Notes under the pieces: model-generated
What the model saw: the letters and a program-made list of their open reading frames with translations, nothing else
Database searches by the model: none
What the model was told of the DNA's origin: nothing
Part shown: in pieces, positions 5,997 to 7,048 of the stretch
Numbering within the stretch: position 1 is the stretch's first letter
Layout of the letters: each line of letters starts with the position of its first letter
Translations under genes and position numbers: made by a program
Source of the DNA: Candidatus Odyssella thessalonicensis
Lineage (GTDB): Bacteria > Pseudomonadota > Alphaproteobacteria > Bin65
Reading direction: 5' to 3'
NCBI GenBank assembly: GCA_005240015.1
Contig: SBBV01000374.1
Coordinates: 1-7,048 of the forward strand
Length of the DNA stretch: 7,048 nucleotides

Positions 5997-6620
5997 GTGC
6001 GCCAGCCTTACTACGGCGCCGAAGACTTCCGCCGCGACACCGGTGTTTCACGTGAAACACTGGGCCGGCTGGCGACATACGTCGAACTCCTGCGGAAGTG
6101 GAACCGCCGCATCAACCTGATCGGCCGAGACACCGAGGCCGATCTCTGGCGGCGGCATCTCCTCGATTCGGCTCAGCTTCTCGAGCTCATCCCAAAGTCT
6201 GCGCGCTCGATCGCGGACGCCGGCGCGGGTGCCGGGCTGCCGGGACTTATCCTCAGCGTCTTGAACATCTCTGCCCAAATTCACTTGATCGAACCGGATC
6301 GCCGCAAGGCCGCCTTCTTGCGTGAGGCGATCCGCGTCACCCAATCCACTGCTATTGTTCACGAATCGCGGGTCGAGGAGGTTAAACTCCCGGCTCAGGA
6401 CGTAATCGTAGCGAGGGCCTTGGCGCCTCTCGACAGGCTGCTCGAAATGGTCGAAAAGCTGGTTTCTATCCACACTGTGTGCATTTTCCCCAAGGGCGCA
6501 CAGGCGGAACAAGAATTGACCGCCGCTCGGGCGCGCTGGATTATGCAGGCGCGACAGGTGCCTAGCCGCACCGATCCGGCGGGTCGCATCCTCGTACTGA
6601 CGGAGGTTGCCCGTGTCTGA
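5997..6620 (+). CDS. rsmG: 16S rRNA (guanine-N7)-methyltransferase RsmG (GidB)
   Basis: This is an S-adenosylmethionine-dependent methyltransferase that makes m7G at the 530 loop of 16S rRNA (G527 in E. coli numbering). Recognisable blocks are VSRETLGRL, KWNRRINLIG, RHLLDSAQL, the SAM-binding loop IADAGAGAGLPGL, the acidic-loop segment IHLIEPDRRKAAFLREA, VARALAPLDRLLEM and the late FPKG. The start is uncertain. GTG 5997 gives 207 residues, the usual length, and begins 13 nt after the mnmG stop. ATG 5946 is in frame but would add 17 arginine-rich residues and overlap mnmG by 38 nt. The second parS lies inside codons for G16-VSRET-21. The gene body from about 6240 to 6540 is lower in G+C than its neighbours (about 58% by hand count). 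Its end overlaps the parA start by 8 nt, suggesting coupling. Confidence 0.95.
   Translation: MRQPYYGAEDFRRDTGVSRETLGRLATYVELLRKWNRRINLIGRDTEADLWRRHLLDSAQLLELIPKSARSIADAGAGAGLPGLILSVLNISAQIHLIEPDRRKAAFLREAIRVTQSTAIVHESRVEEVKLPAQDVIVARALAPLDRLLEMVEKLVSIHTVCIFPKGAQAEQELTAARARWIMQARQVPSRTDPAGRILVLTEVARV
6044..6059. promoter_or_regulatory. parS: parS centromere site 2, embedded in rsmG coding sequence
   Basis: This is a second perfect copy of TGTTTCACGTGAAACA, identical to site 1 and 2038 bp away. It lies near the 5' end of rsmG and is read as Val-Ser-Arg-Glu-Thr (GTT TCA CGT GAA ACA). It is about 550 bp upstream of parA. A perfect 16-bp palindrome identical to the consensus, in this genetic context, leaves little doubt about its identity. 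Confidence 0.96.
6602..6606 (+). promoter_or_regulatory. Shine-Dalgarno site of parA, inside the rsmG 3' end
   Basis: GGAGG lies 6 nt before GTG 6613 and is one of the strongest ribosome sites in the window. It fixes the parA start at 6613, so parA begins before the rsmG stop codon at 6618-6620. Confidence 0.8.
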
Positions 6621-7048
6621 CCCCGAGACGCCTGGCGAAGACGCCGCGGCTCCCCCGCCGCCCACCGGCGCGGGCACGGTGCGGCGCGGGCGGATCCTCG
6701 CCATTGCCAATCAGAAGGGTGGAGTCGGCAAGACCACGACGACGATCAACTTAGCCACTGCCCTCGCCGCCGTCGGCCAGTCGGTTCTGATCGTCGATCT
6801 CGACCCGCAGGCGAACGCGACAACTGGGCTCGGCCTTCCGCCCTCGTCGCAGCGCTTGAACGCCTACGACCTGCTGCTCGGCGCGGCCACGCTGCCGGAG
6901 ATCGCGCAGAAAACCTTGGTGCCGGGCCTCGACATCATCCCGACCACCGTGCACCTCGCCGGCGCCGAGATCGAGCTCGTTGGCCTCACGCGGCGCGAGT
7001 TCCGCCTGCATGACGCGATCGAGAACCGCTGCGGCGCCTGGGATTTCG
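6613..7048 (+). CDS. parA: Chromosome-partitioning ATPase ParA (Soj), N-terminal part, truncated by window edge
   Basis: This is a ParA-family ATPase of the ParABS chromosome segregation system. It starts at GTG 6613 and remains open to the right edge (145 codons; typical full length is 260-300). Residues 1-26 form an unstructured-looking lead rich in Pro, Ala and Gly. Then comes RILAIANQKGGVGKTTTTIN with the deviant Walker A motif KGGVGKTT at 35-42, both lysines (K35, K40) being present. The next block, VLIVDLDPQANATTGLG, carries the Walker A' aspartates D62 and D64. The Walker B and C-terminal DNA-binding parts lie outside. ParA dimerises with ATP on the nucleoid and is released by ParB bound at parS, drawing the origins apart. 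The upstream parS sites and gene order distinguish it from plasmid ParA or MinD. parB is expected next. Confidence 0.96.
   Translation, partial: MSDPETPGEDAAAPPPPTGAGTVRRGRILAIANQKGGVGKTTTTINLATALAAVGQSVLIVDLDPQANATTGLGLPPSSQRLNAYDLLLGAATLPEIAQKTLVPGLDIIPTTVHLAGAEIELVGLTRREFRLHDAIENRCGAWDF

Noticed and set aside
6466..6474. CTATCCACA as a DnaA box marking an origin
   Set aside because: It is a single site, 8 of 9 bases, inside a coding gene. No cluster of boxes or AT-rich unwinding element accompanies it, so it is not called as an origin.

Overview
The window looks like a chromosomal segment from a GC-rich alphaproteobacterium. The evidence is the gene order mnmE - mnmG - rsmG - parA, two perfect ParB-binding parS palindromes, coding sequence that is roughly two-thirds G+C, and frequent GTG starts. 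This gene order is typical of the origin-proximal chromosome-partitioning region in many bacteria, so the window probably lies near the replication origin. No origin itself is visible. The exact genus cannot be read from the sequence.

Layout: (1) Positions 1-1180, minus strand, hold the N-terminal 393 codons of a DUF255/thioredoxin-domain protein (YyaL/SPATA20 family), cut by the left edge. (2) A divergent intergenic gap of about 180 bp follows. (3) Positions 1360-2214 encode an exported alpha/beta hydrolase with a signal peptide and a complete Ser-Asp-His triad. (4) A promoter-like sequence at 2229-2258 precedes a two-gene unit: a thioredoxin-like [2Fe-2S] ferredoxin (2283-2672) overlapping by 4 nt with mnmE (2669-3997). 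(5) A 117-bp gap carries parS site 1 and a strong hairpin. (6) mnmG (4115-5983), rsmG (about 5997-6620, with parS site 2 inside its coding sequence) and parA (6613 to the right edge) follow in close succession.

How they work together: MnmE and MnmG form the complex that makes the 5-carboxymethylaminomethyl group on wobble U34 of certain tRNAs. RsmG methylates 16S rRNA at the 530-loop guanine. ParA and the parS sites belong to the ParABS segregation system, whose parB gene would be expected just beyond the right edge. The window is mostly conserved housekeeping sequence, and I found no convincing new system. The points most worth a second look are the paired parS sites around mnmG (one written into the rsmG reading frame), the hairpin and possible leaderless start of mnmG, and the ferredoxin gene translationally coupled to mnmE.
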